Origin: Terriglobia bacterium
GTDB taxonomy: Bacteria > Acidobacteriota > Terriglobia > JAIQFV01
NCBI GenBank assembly: GCA_020073085.1
Contig: JAIQFV010000007.1
Coordinates: forward strand, 1-64,000
Direction: 5' to 3'
Length of the DNA stretch: 64,000 nucleotides
Shown here: positions 25,161 through 34,394 of the stretch, piece by piece
How the letters are laid out: each line of letters starts with the position of its first letter
Numbering within the stretch: position 1 is the first letter of the stretch
Notes under the pieces: model-generated
What the model saw: the letters and a program-made list of their open reading frames with translations, nothing else
Database searches by the model: none
Told to the model about the DNA's origin: nothing
Position numbers and translations under genes: made by a program

Positions 25161-28100
25161 TTATCTCTTGCCGTCGAGACTGGCCCATTCGCCTGATTGG
25201 ATGAAGCTGGCCCAATAGAACGGATGCTGGTGACCTTTGCGCTTATGCATGGCCAATTGCGCCTGCCGCAGCGCCTCACCCCGCCCCAGGCCCTTTTTCA
25301 ATCCTCCATAATAATCACTCATCAATTCCCGCGTGACGTAGTCACTGACCGGCCACAGGCTCATGACCAGGGTTTCCGTGCCGGCCAAGAAAAACGCCCG
25401 CCGGAGTCCGTACACGCCTTCCCCGTTCTTCACCTCCCCCACTCCCGTATCGCAGGCGGAAAGCGTCACCAGCTTTGTCCCCCAAAGGTTGAGGTTCGCG
25501 GCCTCCAGGGCGGTGAGAATGCCGTCATCGCCACCGCCTTTGTTCAGATTCGCCCCCGCCAGAGCCAACCCCGAACGCAACAGCGAGTTCTCGATGTTGA
25601 CCCTCGCCTGAATGGCGCGGGTGCCGCCCTCTGCAGGGCCGGGCGTCGTCGGCCCGGTGTCACTCCCCTGGTCTTGCAGAAAGAATCCGTGCGTCGCGAT
25701 GTGCAGGATCCTGGGCGCATCAACCCCCTTGAGGGCAGCTTCGGTCGCTCGCTCTCCAGTGAGGACTCTGGCCTCGGGGAAGAGGGAGTGAATAGTGTGA
25801 GCTTCCTGGGCCGTGCCGATGAGCGGGGCAAAGTAGACGGTGGACAAATCCTGCCCGGTGGTGATGCTCCGGCGCGCTGAGGCGGTCTTAGTATGATTCA
25901 CCTTTAGCGAGCGCGCCTCTGCAATCTGCCTGCTCCCTGGCTCACCGAAGAACGGGTCAGCCACCACAATGGGTTTACTCCGACTTTCCCTGGGCACCTG
26001 CATTCGGAGCAAGTCGCGTCCGGCAGTCAGGTAGGTGATCGAGTAGCGCTCCAGCAAATAGCGGCCATTTTCGTCCACCAGGGCTTCAAAAGGGATGAGG
26101 TCGAGCTCCCCATCCGGTGAAACGAGCAGGTGGGTGGCATCCCCGATCAGGCTGCGCACGGGCCGCATGACCCTCTCGTCCACGGCACGTGCGAGTTGGG
26201 TGACATCATTTCTTTTGGAATCGCGCAGCGCCTGGCGGAAGGCATCGATCGCTCGGTCGAGAACCTTGCTCTCGCCCAGCTCTCTCCACTGCACGTCGCC
26301 GGTGGGGCGGATAACGTAGACGACATAGCGCGACTCGCCCACGCGATCCTGGTCCGTTACTCCTCCGGGAAGGTATCTCCTGTATGCCATGAATTCCAGC
26401 AAGGCGGTGTTCCCGGGCAACGCGCTGCGCACGGCTTCTAACGTGACCGGTTGTGACACGGCGAGGAACTCGGCGCTGCGCTTGCTGATCTCGGCCTCAA
26501 GATGTTCCCGCTCTTCCTTCAACGCATTGACGCGCTTCTGATGTTCCTCGCTAGTTGTGTTTGCGGGGCCGCCCAGAACCAGCCGGGCCAGCCGAGATGT
26601 GACGTCATCCACCGCATCGAGTAATTTTGCGTCCTCGTTATTCAGGTGCTGTCGCAGCACTTGAAGATTGTCGGAAAGGAGATCCTGTACGCGGCCTTTA
26701 CGTTGCAACACGGTCGTGGCCGCCAGGTCGCGGGCGGCGGCCTGTTCAGGCGCAAGACTCGCATTCAGCGTGATCGCTTGATTCAGCTGGGGTGACAACA
26801 GTTTCAGATAGGCCAGCTTCTGCCGTTCCGAGCCGGCAAGGAGATTCAGATCGGCGTTGTGCTCGCTGATAGCGATGGCCTGCGACAGGGACCCTTCCGC
26901 TTCCCCGAAGTTGCCCATCGCCATTTGAAGGGTAGATAAGTTGGTGAGAGTGTTGACCACATCGGGATGCTCAGGCCCGAGGGCCTTTTCGCGAATCGCC
27001 AGCGCCCTCCGGTAGAAATCTTCTGCGCGGCCGTAATCCCCTCGATCTCGGAAAAGCGTTCCGAGGTGCTCGAATGAAAGCGCCACGTCGGGATGGTCGG
27101 CCCCCAGCTTTTTTTCTCTGATAGCGAGTGCTCTCTGGTAAAGCGCCTCCGCGGTTGCGAAATCGCGGCGGTCGTGATCGATGTCGGCCAGATTCGTCAG
27201 AGTATCCGCGACGAGCGGATGCTCGGGTCCCTGCGTTTTCTCGAAAATCTTGAGCGCGCGCTTGTAGAGCGGTTCCGCTTTATCAATAGCCCCTTCCAAA
27301 CGGTACGCGTCGGCAAGATTCTCCAAGGGGACTCCAAGCCGGCGATCTTCGGGCCCGGAAGTCCTCTCCAGGATCGACACTGCACGCTGACCAAGACTCT
27401 CGGCCTTCAGATAGTCGCCTTTTTCAGAGTACACCCCGGCAAGGTTCGCGACTATAGTGGCGAGGCCGGGATAATCCGGACCAAACGTCTTTTCTGCGAT
27501 CGCCCTTGCCCGTTCATAATAGATGATCGCCTTGCTGTAGTCCGCTTTCATATCATACACATCCGCGAGATTTACAAGTGAGTTCGCGAGGGCTGGAGCT
27601 TCCACGCCGAACATCTTTTCTCCGACATCCAATGCGCGTTGCAAAGACAGCTCGGCTTTGTCAAATTCTTCCGTTTGTGCGTAGAGAACCCCCAGGTTGT
27701 TGAGGGTTTTGAAAATGCTGTCACTTGCCGGGCCGGTTGTTTTTTCCTGGATCTTCAGCGCACGCTGGTAGACCGCTTCGGCCTTTGGAAGCTCGGCCGT
27801 GGCTAGATAGATGTTTCCGAGTAAATAGAGCGGAAAGGCAACCGAAGCATCCTCCGGCCCCAGCTCCCTTTCCCGCAGCTCCAGAGCCTTCTGCGCGGAT
27901 TCCAGCCCTTCAGCGTACTTTCCGGCGTCACTAAGAACGCTGGCATTAAAGGCCAGGACCCGGGCCTGCTGGAGCTGATGCGACTTCTCGGAGGCGGGGC
28001 GCGGTTCTGAAAGTTGAGCTGTGCAGGCCTCTGTCGAAGGTGGCAGCGACTTATTCTCGACTTCCAGGCCGTAGCGACCTGGTGTTTCCGCCACGACCTC

Positions 28101-28484
28101 AACTGTCTCTTTGACGGATTGCGCATTCACAAAAGACCCGTCGATCGCAGTGCCTGCAGTGTCAAGGAGTCTGATCGTTGCAGACGCGCCTCGGCAATCA
28201 ATGGCAATGGTGGCGTACTGCCCTTGGCTCAGTTCGAACCTATAACTGTACTTCTGTCCACGAGCTATTTCGCGTTCCAGTGGCTTGCCGGGTTCGAGGA
28301 GCGTGATTTCCTGCTGATTTTGTGCAGGTGCGGCTTGTGTGACAGGCAAAGATCCGTTGGGAAGGGGAGGAGAGCTTACAGCCAGGGAAAGCGGCGATAG
28401 GGCGCACGTTGCGACAAACACAGCGCTCGCCCTCCGGGCGATAAGACCGATAACGAGGGAGTAAGAACGGATGCTTCGCGTCAT
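25161..28484 (-). CDS. TPR-CHAT protein (caspase-like peptidase)
   Basis: An 1107-residue protein. After a signal-like N-terminus (AVFVATCALSPLSLAVS) comes a small beta domain (about 55-150, ITLLEPGKPLEREIARGQKYSYRFELSQGQYATIAID), then about eleven TPR_10/12 repeats (180-560, 'A..l..RAL.I.Ek.lG.dHP.va..L.NLA'), a helical linker, and a CHAT domain (about 720-1100). The predicted caspase-type dyad is complete: His932 in IATHGFF and Cys1011 in LSACDTG, followed by EGVYGLRRAFFLAGTETLVMSLWPV. CHAT proteases are activated by partners bound to the TPRs. It lies downstream of a sigma factor and an anti-sigma-like gene on the same strand, which suggests stress- or envelope-linked control. If exported, it would act outside the cytoplasm. 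Confidence 0.93.
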   Translation of the reverse strand: MTRSIRSYSLVIGLIARRASAVFVATCALSPLSLAVSSPPLPNGSLPVTQAAPAQNQQEITLLEPGKPLEREIARGQKYSYRFELSQGQYATIAIDCRGASATIRLLDTAGTAIDGSFVNAQSVKETVEVVAETPGRYGLEVENKSLPPSTEACTAQLSEPRPASEKSHQLQQARVLAFNASVLSDAGKYAEGLESAQKALELRERELGPEDASVAFPLYLLGNIYLATAELPKAEAVYQRALKIQEKTTGPASDSIFKTLNNLGVLYAQTEEFDKAELSLQRALDVGEKMFGVEAPALANSLVNLADVYDMKADYSKAIIYYERARAIAEKTFGPDYPGLATIVANLAGVYSEKGDYLKAESLGQRAVSILERTSGPEDRRLGVPLENLADAYRLEGAIDKAEPLYKRALKIFEKTQGPEHPLVADTLTNLADIDHDRRDFATAEALYQRALAIREKKLGADHPDVALSFEHLGTLFRDRGDYGRAEDFYRRALAIREKALGPEHPDVVNTLTNLSTLQMAMGNFGEAEGSLSQAIAISEHNADLNLLAGSERQKLAYLKLLSPQLNQAITLNASLAPEQAAARDLAATTVLQRKGRVQDLLSDNLQVLRQHLNNEDAKLLDAVDDVTSRLARLVLGGPANTTSEEHQKRVNALKEEREHLEAEISKRSAEFLAVSQPVTLEAVRSALPGNTALLEFMAYRRYLPGGVTDQDRVGESRYVVYVIRPTGDVQWRELGESKVLDRAIDAFRQALRDSKRNDVTQLARAVDERVMRPVRSLIGDATHLLVSPDGELDLIPFEALVDENGRYLLERYSITYLTAGRDLLRMQVPRESRSKPIVVADPFFGEPGSRQIAEARSLKVNHTKTASARRSITTGQDLSTVYFAPLIGTAQEAHTIHSLFPEARVLTGERATEAALKGVDAPRILHIATHGFFLQDQGSDTGPTTPGPAEGGTRAIQARVNIENSLLRSGLALAGANLNKGGGDDGILTALEAANLNLWGTKLVTLSACDTGVGEVKNGEGVYGLRRAFFLAGTETLVMSLWPVSDYVTRELMSDYYGGLKKGLGRGEALRQAQLAMHKRKGHQHPFYWASFIQSGEWASLDGKR

Positions 28485-28529
28485 AGTGAATACACCTGCG
28501 TGAATGATTTGGAATTCGTTCGGGTGACG

Positions 28530-29501
28530 CTATTTTAGCATAGCGCGGAAGGGATAAGTGCTGATGAATTCCGGGGCGCCTCGAGAGGGTACTCCCGTGA
28601 GCTCCACGAGGTAATTCTGGGGCTTCAACACGTCGGCGCGGAAGCTGATTGAAACAGCTTTGTATTCGCCACCGGACGTGCTCTTCAGGTTTCCGCTACG
28701 CCATATCAGGTGATGGTTTGCAGGGTCCTTTAACTCAGCCCGATAGGCCGGGAAGTCGTCCGACTCGAGCGCCAACAGCAATACCGCCAGGTCCGTTCCC
28801 GTGGGCACGGAAATCGTCGGAATCTGGCCTGCGCCTCGGGTCGCCGGCAGCAGGAAAAGAGAAATGGTCCTGAGCTGGTCAAGGTTCACCTGAGGTTCAC
28901 GGGCCTGTTCTAGCTCTTTTAGAGTTCTGGCGCTGGCTGAGCGTTGTTCGGTGAGCTGCGTCTTCATCTGCTGCTCTCGTTCGCCAAGCGCGGCACGACC
29001 TGCCTCTGCCTCGGTCACCTGCTTACGCAGTCGCAGGTTATCCATGAGTAGAAGCCCGCCAGCAAGAAGCATCACCAGCGCCAGGCCTGCAAGTGTCCAC
29101 TGGGGAACTAAGGGCGGGAGGGGGAAGAACCTCCGCCGGGATGACTGTTGTGAAGGGCCTTCCGACGGCGCGGACCTGAAAGGGCTCAATGCTGGGGCGA
29201 TTTGAGCGTCCGCTGTTCTGTTTTCATACCCGAGAAGGGTCTCGGCGAAACGCACCTTCTCGCGTCGATTCATCGAGGATAGATAGAATGACTTAAACCG
29301 ATCCTGCGTCTCCCCGGAAAGATCGCCTCTCGCGTAAGCGTCCACGAGGTCGTTTTCGACCGCATTCAACCGCAACGCGAACTCGTCATCCGCGATGCTC
29401 AACTCATCCAGGTGCTCGGCCTCTTCATTGGGCAGAGAACCAAGAAGATACCGTACCAGGAGCTGATCATCATATCCTTGCTTGTCTGATAGAGACATCA
29501 T
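28530..29501 (-). CDS. membrane anti-sigma-factor-like protein
   Basis: From ATGATG at 29501 the protein has about 323 residues. The N-terminal part (YDDQLLVRYLLGSLPNEEAEHLDELSIADDEFALRLNAVENDLVDAYARGDLSGE) resembles the zinc-finger-like anti-sigma region of acidobacterial sigma/anti-sigma pairs but lacks the His/Cys metal ligands. A membrane helix (TLAGLALVMLLAGGLLL, near 145-165) is followed by a coiled coil (RLRKQVTEAEAGRAALGEREQQMKTQLTEQRSASARTLKEL) and a beta domain outside. An upstream GTG (29564) inside the sigma gene, with GGAAG before it, is an alternative start that would give overlap and translational coupling. It should sequester or tune the sigma factor encoded upstream. Confidence 0.75.
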   Translation of the reverse strand: MMSLSDKQGYDDQLLVRYLLGSLPNEEAEHLDELSIADDEFALRLNAVENDLVDAYARGDLSGETQDRFKSFYLSSMNRREKVRFAETLLGYENRTADAQIAPALSPFRSAPSEGPSQQSSRRRFFPLPPLVPQWTLAGLALVMLLAGGLLLMDNLRLRKQVTEAEAGRAALGEREQQMKTQLTEQRSASARTLKELEQAREPQVNLDQLRTISLFLLPATRGAGQIPTISVPTGTDLAVLLLALESDDFPAYRAELKDPANHHLIWRSGNLKSTSGGEYKAVSISFRADVLKPQNYLVELTGVPSRGAPEFISTYPFRAMLK

Positions 29502-29535
29502 CCCACTTATATAAGACAGAATCCGGTAAAATCCT

Positions 29536-30147
29536 TCATTTTCGCCTGGCACACGTACTAACACAAACTTCCAGCTTGTTGCGGATCCGGCAGGCCCGGA
29601 TGCTCAGGGCATTCATCGAAAGGCCGAAGCGGGCAGCCAGTTGGGCGCGGCGCTCGATCTTTACCCGCTGTTCACCCTGATAATACTCCAGGATGAGCTC
29701 TTGCTCGCTCGAGGGCAACTTCCGCAGGCATTTTTCCAGGCAGTCGAGCAGCTTCTCCCGGGTCTCAATCACCATCTCTGGCCCCGACGTCACCGTCAGG
29801 TCCGAGACTGCATGACGAGGTTCTGATAATTCGTCGAAGGTTGTCGGGCCTTGTTTGGCCGCGCGCACGTATTCCAGGAAAACGAACTTGGCGACGATGT
29901 AGCAATAGTGGGCGGGCGAGACGTCGGTAATCGCGCCCTTTTCCCCGAGCTTGCGTGCCACCCGGTTCAGTGTTTCATCCGCCAATTCATCCGGGGAGAG
30001 GCAGTTCCTCCGGTCGAAGTAAAGCAGCAGCCGGTGGCGCATTTCGAGATACCTCTCACCGCTGGTATCGACCCCCTCGTCCAGCCAATTGAGAAACTGG
30101 TGGAAGGCTTCAGCGTTCAGTGTCCAGTCCTTCTTCAGGTCTGTCAT
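29536..30147 (-). CDS. ECF-like RNA polymerase sigma factor
   Basis: About 203 residues from the ATG at 30147 (MTDLKKDWTLNAEAFHQFLNWLD); an ATG at 30204 is also open. Region 2 includes LLLYFDRRNCLSPDELADETLNRVARKL and AHYCYIVAKFVFLEYVRA; region 4 includes CLRKLPSSEQELILEYYQGEQRVKIERRAQLAARFGLSMNALSIRACRIRNKLE with a helix-turn-helix. This is an acidobacterial sigma-70 subgroup often next to membrane proteins of the type encoded downstream. It probably drives its own operon (anti-sigma-like protein, TPR-CHAT protein). Confidence 0.85.
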   Translation of the reverse strand: MTDLKKDWTLNAEAFHQFLNWLDEGVDTSGERYLEMRHRLLLYFDRRNCLSPDELADETLNRVARKLGEKGAITDVSPAHYCYIVAKFVFLEYVRAAKQGPTTFDELSEPRHAVSDLTVTSGPEMVIETREKLLDCLEKCLRKLPSSEQELILEYYQGEQRVKIERRAQLAARFGLSMNALSIRACRIRNKLEVCVSTCARRK

Positions 30148-30283
30148 GGCCGCGGGCCCTTCTACGCTTTCGTCAACCGCGATTCTACTCCCGCACCCAG
30201 ACATACCTCAAGGACACAACCAAGACCATGGCGTAACCCGCGGATGGCGCCAGATCACAAATCTACATGTCGACAACGAGTTC

Positions 30284-30312
30284 TTGACATGGGTCACACG
30301 GGTTAATATAAA
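30284..30312 (+). promoter_or_regulatory. sigma-70 promoter of the ogt gene
   Basis: TTGACA (30284-30289), 17-base spacer, TATAAA (30307-30312). A near-perfect housekeeping promoter about 45 bases before the first possible start codon. Confidence 0.8.
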
Positions 30313-30357
30313 AGCTCAATATCTCGGAGTGGAAGACGTAAAACGGAGTGAGTTCCT

Positions 30358-30954
30358 GTGGATCGACAACACAGTAACCGAAAACCCCGCGTGGAATCTC
30401 GCGGTGAACCTATGACGCTTTTTGCTTACGCTTTCACCACGCCTGTGGGTGAAGTGTTTGCGGCCGTGAATGAAAAGGGCGCCCTGGTGCAGCTGTACTT
30501 TCTCGGTAAGCACCGATCGGAGGAGATCATGGAGAAGCTCGAAGGGGCAGGTCATTCAGTCACCTGGGAGGCCCGGGCGTTGAGCGAGGTCCAGCACCAG
30601 GTCGACGAATACTTTACCCGGCGGCGAAGGAAATTCGAGATTCCTCTGCATCTCGTGGGCACGGATTTCCAAATGCGGGTGTGGGAGGAGCTTCTGCAAA
30701 TCCCCTACGGAAAGACCCGGAGCTATGGCGAGCTGGCAGTGCGCATTGGCCATCCACACGGCTCGAGAGCCGTAGGCCGGGCGAATGCGACCAACCCGGT
30801 GTCTCTCATCGTTCCTTGCCATCGGGTCATCGGGGCCGATCGGAATCTCACCGGCTACGGGGGAGGCATTGATATTAAAAAGAAACTGTTGATCCTGGAG
30901 GGGGCATTTTCAGGGTCCGAGCAGTTTTCCTTCGGATCCTGGGCGGATCGTTGA
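30358..30954 (+). CDS. ogt: methylated-DNA-[protein]-cysteine S-methyltransferase
   Basis: Repairs O6-alkylguanine by transferring the alkyl group to its own cysteine. The C-terminal domain contains FQMRVWEELLQIPYGKTRSYGELA (helix-turn-helix, with Arg123 as arginine finger region), GRANATNPVSLIVPCHRVIGADRNLTGYGGG with the acceptor Cys154 in PCHRV, and KKLLILEGA. The N-terminal ribonuclease-H-like domain is the usual short one. GTG at 30358 has GGAG eight bases upstream; ATG at 30412 (18 residues later) fits the family's N-terminus better but has only a weak site. No ada fusion. Expressed from the strong promoter at 30284-30312. Confidence 0.93.
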   Translation: MDRQHSNRKPRVESRGEPMTLFAYAFTTPVGEVFAAVNEKGALVQLYFLGKHRSEEIMEKLEGAGHSVTWEARALSEVQHQVDEYFTRRRRKFEIPLHLVGTDFQMRVWEELLQIPYGKTRSYGELAVRIGHPHGSRAVGRANATNPVSLIVPCHRVIGADRNLTGYGGGIDIKKKLLILEGAFSGSEQFSFGSWADR

Positions 30955-31085
30955 TTGCATCACTCACATGGTGTGTGTGGGCCTGCCGATTTCACTGGTC
31001 GTTCGCCGCTACTCCAGATAATTCCCTGAACCATGAACCGGGGATCGCCGCCTCACTCCGTTTTGTCCTGGTGAATCGGGGGCGA

Positions 31086-31667
31086 TTATCTTGCCCTGCC
31101 CGCGGCTGTGGCCTCGGGAACCTCTCTTAGTTTTCCTGTTGCGACATCATAGACATACCCGTAGATCGGGATATCGCCCGGAACCAGAGGATGGCTTCGA
31201 ATGCGCTGGACATCGGCGATGACGCTCTTCGATTGGTCTTTGATCGTGAGCCAATCGATGAATTGACCCTCAGTCGACCCGGGTCCTGCACCCGTATCGC
31301 GCCAGGTCTTTCCATCGAACGTCGCGGTCTTCAGGCTGTTTCCGAGCAAATCCCGCATGATTTCATCCGTGAACACTTCCATCCCGCAGTTGGTGTGATG
31401 AACAACGAACCACTCGCGCGTGCCGAGCAACTTGCAGGAGATCACCAGGGACCGTATGGCGTCATCGCTGGCCCGGCCGCCGGCGTTCCGAATGACGTGG
31501 GCGTCCCCTTCTGCAAGTCCCGCAAACTTGGACGGGTGCAGCCGTGCATCCATACAGGTGAGAATTGCGAACTTGCGGGCCGGCGGCATCGCCAGCTTGC
31601 CCTTGTCACCAAAGCCTTCGGCATAACGGGCATTCGCTGCTAGAACCTCTTCCAGTACTTTGCTCAT
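31086..31667 (-). CDS. beta-class carbonic anhydrase
   Basis: A 193-residue enzyme from the ATG at 31667, which AGGAG precedes by five bases. The zinc ligands of the beta class are present: Cys38 (in TCMDAR, with the Asp40-Arg42 dyad), His91 and Cys94 (in VVHHTNCG). It also has [17 protein letters not shown] and ends [18 protein letters not shown], the typical last strand. It interconverts CO2 and bicarbonate in the cytoplasm. It is of the short type D-like group. It may be co-transcribed with the cupin gene upstream, about 200 bases away. Confidence 0.93.
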   Translation of the reverse strand: MSKVLEEVLAANARYAEGFGDKGKLAMPPARKFAILTCMDARLHPSKFAGLAEGDAHVIRNAGGRASDDAIRSLVISCKLLGTREWFVVHHTNCGMEVFTDEIMRDLLGNSLKTATFDGKTWRDTGAGPGSTEGQFIDWLTIKDQSKSVIADVQRIRSHPLVPGDIPIYGYVYDVATGKLREVPEATAAGRAR

Positions 31668-31874
31668 TGTTTCTCCTCTTTCGAGATGAGTTTTTGACTT
31701 ACAACGCGTTCTTTGCGCCGAACCGTGTTCTAGTGACCCGCGCCCAGTTTCAATGCCCAACGAAGGGGAGCACAGGGGCGAACACGCCGATTCTGCGTCA
31801 GCGAGGGGTCGATCATTCCCCGGGAGCAGGAAAGTATAAGTCGGTCTATCAGCCGTCTGGAGCGAACTGCGCCT

Positions 31875-32288
31875 CTACTTGACCTGCGTCGTGAGAGGCT
31901 TGCCCTTTTCGGCCACGAACACTGCCGACAATCTCGCTGTGACGCTGCCGGTATTCGTCGCCTGGTGAATCTTGCCCGGGGCGATATGAAAGACATCGCC
32001 GGCCTTCAGCGTTACCGTGGGACTGCCTTCATTCTCGAGCGAGATCGTGCCTTCCTGGACGAATGCATACACCTCGGCGGGGTGGGTATGCCTTCCCTCC
32101 GCCGCACCGGGGGGCAATTCAACCAACGCCATCACGGCCTCCCGGCCTGGAATACTCATGTCCTGCTTCATCAGGATGGTCCGTTTGACGGCGGGGGCTT
32201 GCTGGGCGTAGAGCGCCAGCGCCCCGGCGATTCCAAGGACTGCAAACACAACGAGGGCTCTGGCAACCTTTGAGTTTAGACAGTTCAT
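31875..32288 (-). CDS. exported cupin-domain protein
   Basis: 137 residues with a signal peptide (ALVVFAVLGIAGALALYAQQ) and one cupin barrel: motif 1 GAAEGRHTHPAEVYAFVQEGTISLE (HxH then Glu as metal ligands) and motif 2 LKAGDVFHIAPGKIHQATNTG (final His). AAGGAG lies before the ATG. Small exported cupins bind a divalent metal; whether it is an enzyme or a binding protein is unknown. Confidence 0.88.
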   Translation of the reverse strand: MNCLNSKVARALVVFAVLGIAGALALYAQQAPAVKRTILMKQDMSIPGREAVMALVELPPGAAEGRHTHPAEVYAFVQEGTISLENEGSPTVTLKAGDVFHIAPGKIHQATNTGSVTARLSAVFVAEKGKPLTTQVK

Positions 32289-32622
32289 AGCTTCTCCTTT
32301 TCCATTGAAAGAGATTTCGACTGACAGCTGATCGTTGAGAGGTCGCCCATATTACTGGAAGGCAGGTGGTGAGTAAAGGGGGAAACGAAGGACACATCCA
32401 ATTTGGCTAGCCTTACGCATTGCGCCTCAGGGGAAGGCAACCTGCCGCGGGCAGAATCATGTCACTGAATTGAAGTTTGGAGAGCTCCGCCTACAACGGT
32501 GCGACTCTCTTTGATCATGATGGGAAAAGCGTCGTGCCCTAAGCGTGTAGATCCGAGGAGAGTTCTTATTTGACTTGGACAGGCGTATATTATGGCCAAT
32601 TTCAATGACCTCAGGAGGCCCG
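32289..32622. other. intergenic stretch between divergent genes
   Basis: Should hold the promoters of the cupin gene (left) and the secreted zincin-like gene (right). AT-rich bases near 32570-32600 are the likely right-hand promoter, but no consensus pair with good spacing is seen. Confidence 0.35.
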
Positions 32623-34026
32623 GTGAAACATCTATTTGGTTCGGCTTGCTCGAAGCTGCTGATATTCATACTTTTTTCAAGCCTCACTTTTTCCCAGACC
32701 CTCACGGGCACCTTCACTCATGTGACGGATTCCGACGGCACTCATCCCGGCAAAGGCAAGACAGTCACATTGATTTTCCACCCGGATGGCAAGTGCCACA
32801 TACAAGCGACTGATACGAGCGGACAGAACACAACGCTCAATGGCGACGGCACCTACGGCACCCGTGCCGGTCGCATCACCCTTTCACTGCCTGTGCTGGA
32901 GCTTTCCGTTTCGAGCCGGCCGTACTCCTTCGAAGGGGACCATCTGACGCTCCCCTTTATGGTGTTTAACGAAGGTGCGGGCACCTCCACGTGGAAGAAA
33001 GTTGCGGACGCCTGGTCGGGGGCGGCCACCGGCTCCGGCAAGAACACTCCCCCGCCAGAAAATGCTCCTCCGCCTCCTCCCCCTCCACGAAGGATCGGAG
33101 GGGGAATGCATGGCGAGCTGTTGTGCACCTGTACTGATAAGGCCTACGACAAGCCGGTCGACGTTCTTCCCAAGTGCACACGCCCCGCATTGGGACGACC
33201 CATGTGTGGCGCCGTCCTTAGAAAAACAGGCCAGCCGTGCCCCGCTTTCCGCACTTCCAATGGCTTCACGACGCTTTATGACCAGGTTGTCCTGGGACGC
33301 CCGGGGCCGCTGGGCGGTATGGGCGCCGCCCTGCCTGCGGGCATCGTCACCATACCTTCGGGAAGCGCTGCCAATCCCAGGGACCCGCATACCATCCTCG
33401 TCGGCACTTTGATCGGTACCTATTTCAAGCCGTGGGGGCCTGCAGACTTCTATATGACCGTACAACCGGGCGGAGTGGGTGGGGTCGAATATGCTCATGT
33501 GGAGGCGCACCGTGGTCAACAATACTACCTGGTGGTTCGAGGTGCGGCTTTCACTGAGCTCTCGCCTGCCGGGATGGTCTCCTCTCTTGGACATGAGATG
33601 ATTCACGCCGAGCAACTGCGTCGACCCGGAAACCTCCCCAAGGCGACCGGTCTCAGCGCCATTACTGCCGCTGTGAATGAGCTTGAAGCCTCCAGTTGGG
33701 AGACCATGGTCAGCAGCTTCCGATGGCAGATCGGCCCGAACTCGACCTGGAGTTGTGAAACCCCGCTGGAACGAGACCGTTCCGAAGCCCTGCGCTCCTG
33801 CCGCGAATGGCAGATCCGAGAGTTGCTGGTGGGCGTCAACCTGAAGTCCACGACTCAAGCCGCCTTTGAAGAATGGATCCGCCAGAACCCATGGGCCAGT
33901 ACCAACTGGTTGCCGAAGAACCCGCGCTGGAAACAGGTCCGGACCAACGATCTGCCTTCTCAAGTGCCTTTTCCGACCGACCCGGATCACGGGATGGACT
34001 GCCACGACGTCTTGGCGGGCCGGTAG
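32623..34026 (+). CDS. secreted zincin-like protein with proline-rich linker
   Basis: Start is a GTG at 32623 with GGAGG four bases upstream; it gives a signal peptide (KLLIFILFSSLTFSQ). The first domain (about 20-125) is an all-beta module (TVTLIFHPDGKCHIQATDTSGQ ... LTLPFMVFNEGAGTSTWKKV). A linker with runs of proline (ENAPPPPPPPRRIGGG) leads to a cysteine-rich catalytic-like domain. HEMIH at 324-328, in SSLGHEMIHAEQ, is a HExxH zinc motif; NELEASSWE downstream could supply a third ligand. A secreted metallopeptidase is the best guess, but overall similarity to a peptidase family was not recognised. About 467 residues. Confidence 0.78.
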   Translation: MKHLFGSACSKLLIFILFSSLTFSQTLTGTFTHVTDSDGTHPGKGKTVTLIFHPDGKCHIQATDTSGQNTTLNGDGTYGTRAGRITLSLPVLELSVSSRPYSFEGDHLTLPFMVFNEGAGTSTWKKVADAWSGAATGSGKNTPPPENAPPPPPPPRRIGGGMHGELLCTCTDKAYDKPVDVLPKCTRPALGRPMCGAVLRKTGQPCPAFRTSNGFTTLYDQVVLGRPGPLGGMGAALPAGIVTIPSGSAANPRDPHTILVGTLIGTYFKPWGPADFYMTVQPGGVGGVEYAHVEAHRGQQYYLVVRGAAFTELSPAGMVSSLGHEMIHAEQLRRPGNLPKATGLSAITAAVNELEASSWETMVSSFRWQIGPNSTWSCETPLERDRSEALRSCREWQIRELLVGVNLKSTTQAAFEEWIRQNPWASTNWLPKNPRWKQVRTNDLPSQVPFPTDPDHGMDCHDVLAGR

Positions 34027-34394
34027 CTATCCCCGCTGAATCTTGAAACAGGGCGTCATCATTGGTTGTTGGCAGAGGTCAACTGTTCCCCTCCCGACCG
34101 CTCCCGGGGCCGGCGCCTGCTGGTTGACTTTCTTTCTCGCTGTGCTAGAGTGGGCTTAGTTCCAGTGAATCTGAACGAATGCAAAATACCTATCCGGGCT
34201 TTCTTAATAGGTAACTCTTGAAGTTGCGGTGCGCGGATGTTACCGCGTGCGAGCACCGAGACCATGCTGCCGGATCCTCATCGCACTGAATTCGGGCGGT
34301 GTTGCCTGCGCCGGATTTGACTTGAGGGGATGCGCGTTCTTGTCCTGGGAATGCGCGCTTTCGGCGGCATGGCGACTGGCGGAGAATTCCGACT
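34027..34394. other. intergenic stretch, no gene recognised
   Basis: No convincing frame. CTTGAAG/CTTTCTT-type bases near 34120-34160 include TTGACT with TAGAGT about 17 bases later, a possible promoter for the following gene, but this is weak. Confidence 0.35.

Noticed and set aside
25161-28484. TPR-CHAT as partner of a gRAMP/Craspase type III-E system
   Set aside because: No gRAMP/Cas7-like gene or CRISPR array nearby; the neighbouring sigma and anti-sigma-like genes give a better context.
32884-34005. 373-codon minus-strand frame
   Set aside because: Antisense to the secreted zincin-like gene; no start context.
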